From Lachnospiraceae bacterium (GTDB taxonomy: Bacteria > Bacillota_A > Clostridia > Lachnospirales > Lachnospiraceae), in contig JAGCAV010000458.1 of the NCBI GenBank assembly GCA_017652545.1, positions 1 to 5,439 on the forward strand: a stretch of 5,439 nucleotides of DNA. The letters run 5' to 3'. The notes under the pieces were generated by a model. That model worked only from the letters and a program-made list of their open reading frames with translations, ran no database searches and was not told where the DNA came from. The position numbers were made by a program, and so were the translations under genes. Shown one piece after another: positions 5,029-5,439 of this stretch. How positions within the stretch are numbered: position 1 is the stretch's first letter; every line of letters begins with the position of its first letter.

Positions 5029-5439
5029 TCAATCCTCCAGCGCGTTGACGAGCTCCTTAAACTTCTTTCCTCTTACTTCATAGTTGGGGAACATTCCCCA
5101 GCTGGCACAGGCAGGTGAGAGCAGAACCGCATCGCCCGGCTTTGCTGCCTCAACACAGGCATCAAACGCCTCCCTGAAAGTCTCCGTCATCACGATCTGC
5201 GTGAACCCGCATGCCTTTGCTTCCGCCGCGATCTTTTCTTTCGTCTGGCCTGTCAGCACCAGTTTTTTTACGCGCCCGTCAAAGCTTGTGATCCACTCCC
5301 TGTAAGTTGACCCCTTGTCATAACCTCCGGCCAGCAGAACCGTCGGCCGGTCCATTGCCTGTACCGCCTTGATCGCCGCATCGGGATTTGTTCCCTTGGA
5401 ATCGTTGTAGTACAGGACTCCCTTCTTTTGAGCCACATA
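5029..5439 (-). CDS. murD: MurD, C-terminal ligase domain, 5' end cut by window edge
   Basis: UDP-N-acetylmuramoyl-L-alanine:D-glutamate ligase, the cytoplasmic ATP-dependent step that adds D-Glu to the peptidoglycan precursor. Only the last 136 residues are present, which is the third domain of a protein of about 450. Diagnostic motifs are YYNDSKGTNPDAAI near the edge, LLAGGYDKG, and LLSPACASWGMFPNYEVRGKKF near the end. A GTG at 5436 is only an internal Val codon: the frame stays open to the edge and YVAQKKGVLYYNDSKGT reads as interior MurD sequence. The position after ASW is Gly where many homologues have Asp (SPACASxDMF). It ends 37 bases before ftsQ on the same strand, so the two are probably cotranscribed. 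Confidence 0.95.
   Translation of the reverse strand, partial: YVAQKKGVLYYNDSKGTNPDAAIKAVQAMDRPTVLLAGGYDKGSTYREWITSFDGRVKKLVLTGQTKEKIAAEAKACGFTQIVMTETFREAFDACVEAAKPGDAVLLSPACASWGMFPNYEVRGKKFKELVNALED

Noticed and set aside
5434..5436. GTG as a possible start of a short separate gene at the right edge
   Set aside because: The frame continues to the window edge and the residues are interior MurD ligase-domain sequence.

Overview
The window reads as chromosomal core DNA from a Gram-positive Clostridia, most likely Lachnospiraceae-like. The evidence is AGGAGG ribosome binding sites, the murD-ftsQ and infC-rpmI-rplT blocks, a long infC leader of the Firmicutes L20 type, a DivIB-type FtsQ with an acidic tail, and a base composition that is roughly balanced by eye. 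The family-level placement is inference. No mobile element, CRISPR array, tRNA, rRNA or defence system was seen.

Left part, plus strand (1-2141): a tight three-gene run. It holds the 3' two thirds of a cytidine deaminase gene (cdd), a guanine deaminase-family amidohydrolase (guaD), and a 5-formyltetrahydrofolate cyclo-ligase. The gap between the first two is 17 bases, and the second and third share an ATGA overlap. The theme is base and nucleoside salvage plus one-carbon folate repair. The promoter lies outside the window to the left.

Middle (2142-2311): a convergent intergenic region. It is packed with short direct and inverted repeats built on a word like CTCGTT..AACGAGCCACGCG, and it contains a bidirectional intrinsic terminator that can end both the plus-strand folate operon and the minus-strand ribosomal operon. 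One repeat copy runs into the rplT stop codon.

Minus strand (2312-3892): the infC-rpmI-rplT operon for IF3, bL35 and bL20. It has a promoter with a good -35, a 17-base spacer and an extended -10. A leader of about 210 bases follows, with an intrinsic terminator and an upstream segment that repeats one arm of the terminator; this is the architecture expected of an L20-controlled attenuator. The infC reading frame almost certainly begins at an AUC codon (3646), not at the ATG at 3634. Structured spacers sit between infC and rpmI and between rpmI and rplT.

Right part, minus strand (3900-5439): the 3' end of murD followed by ftsQ (divIB), which are cell-wall precursor and divisome functions. FtsQ carries an acidic tail and a small C-terminal module with an internal repeat. 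No terminator is visible between ftsQ and the infC promoter, so transcripts of the division genes probably run into the infC leader and meet its attenuator.

The window is mostly ordinary housekeeping DNA. The most interesting points are the attenuator with its competing arms, the AUC start, the FtsQ tail, the altered guanine deaminase motif and the repeat-rich convergent region.
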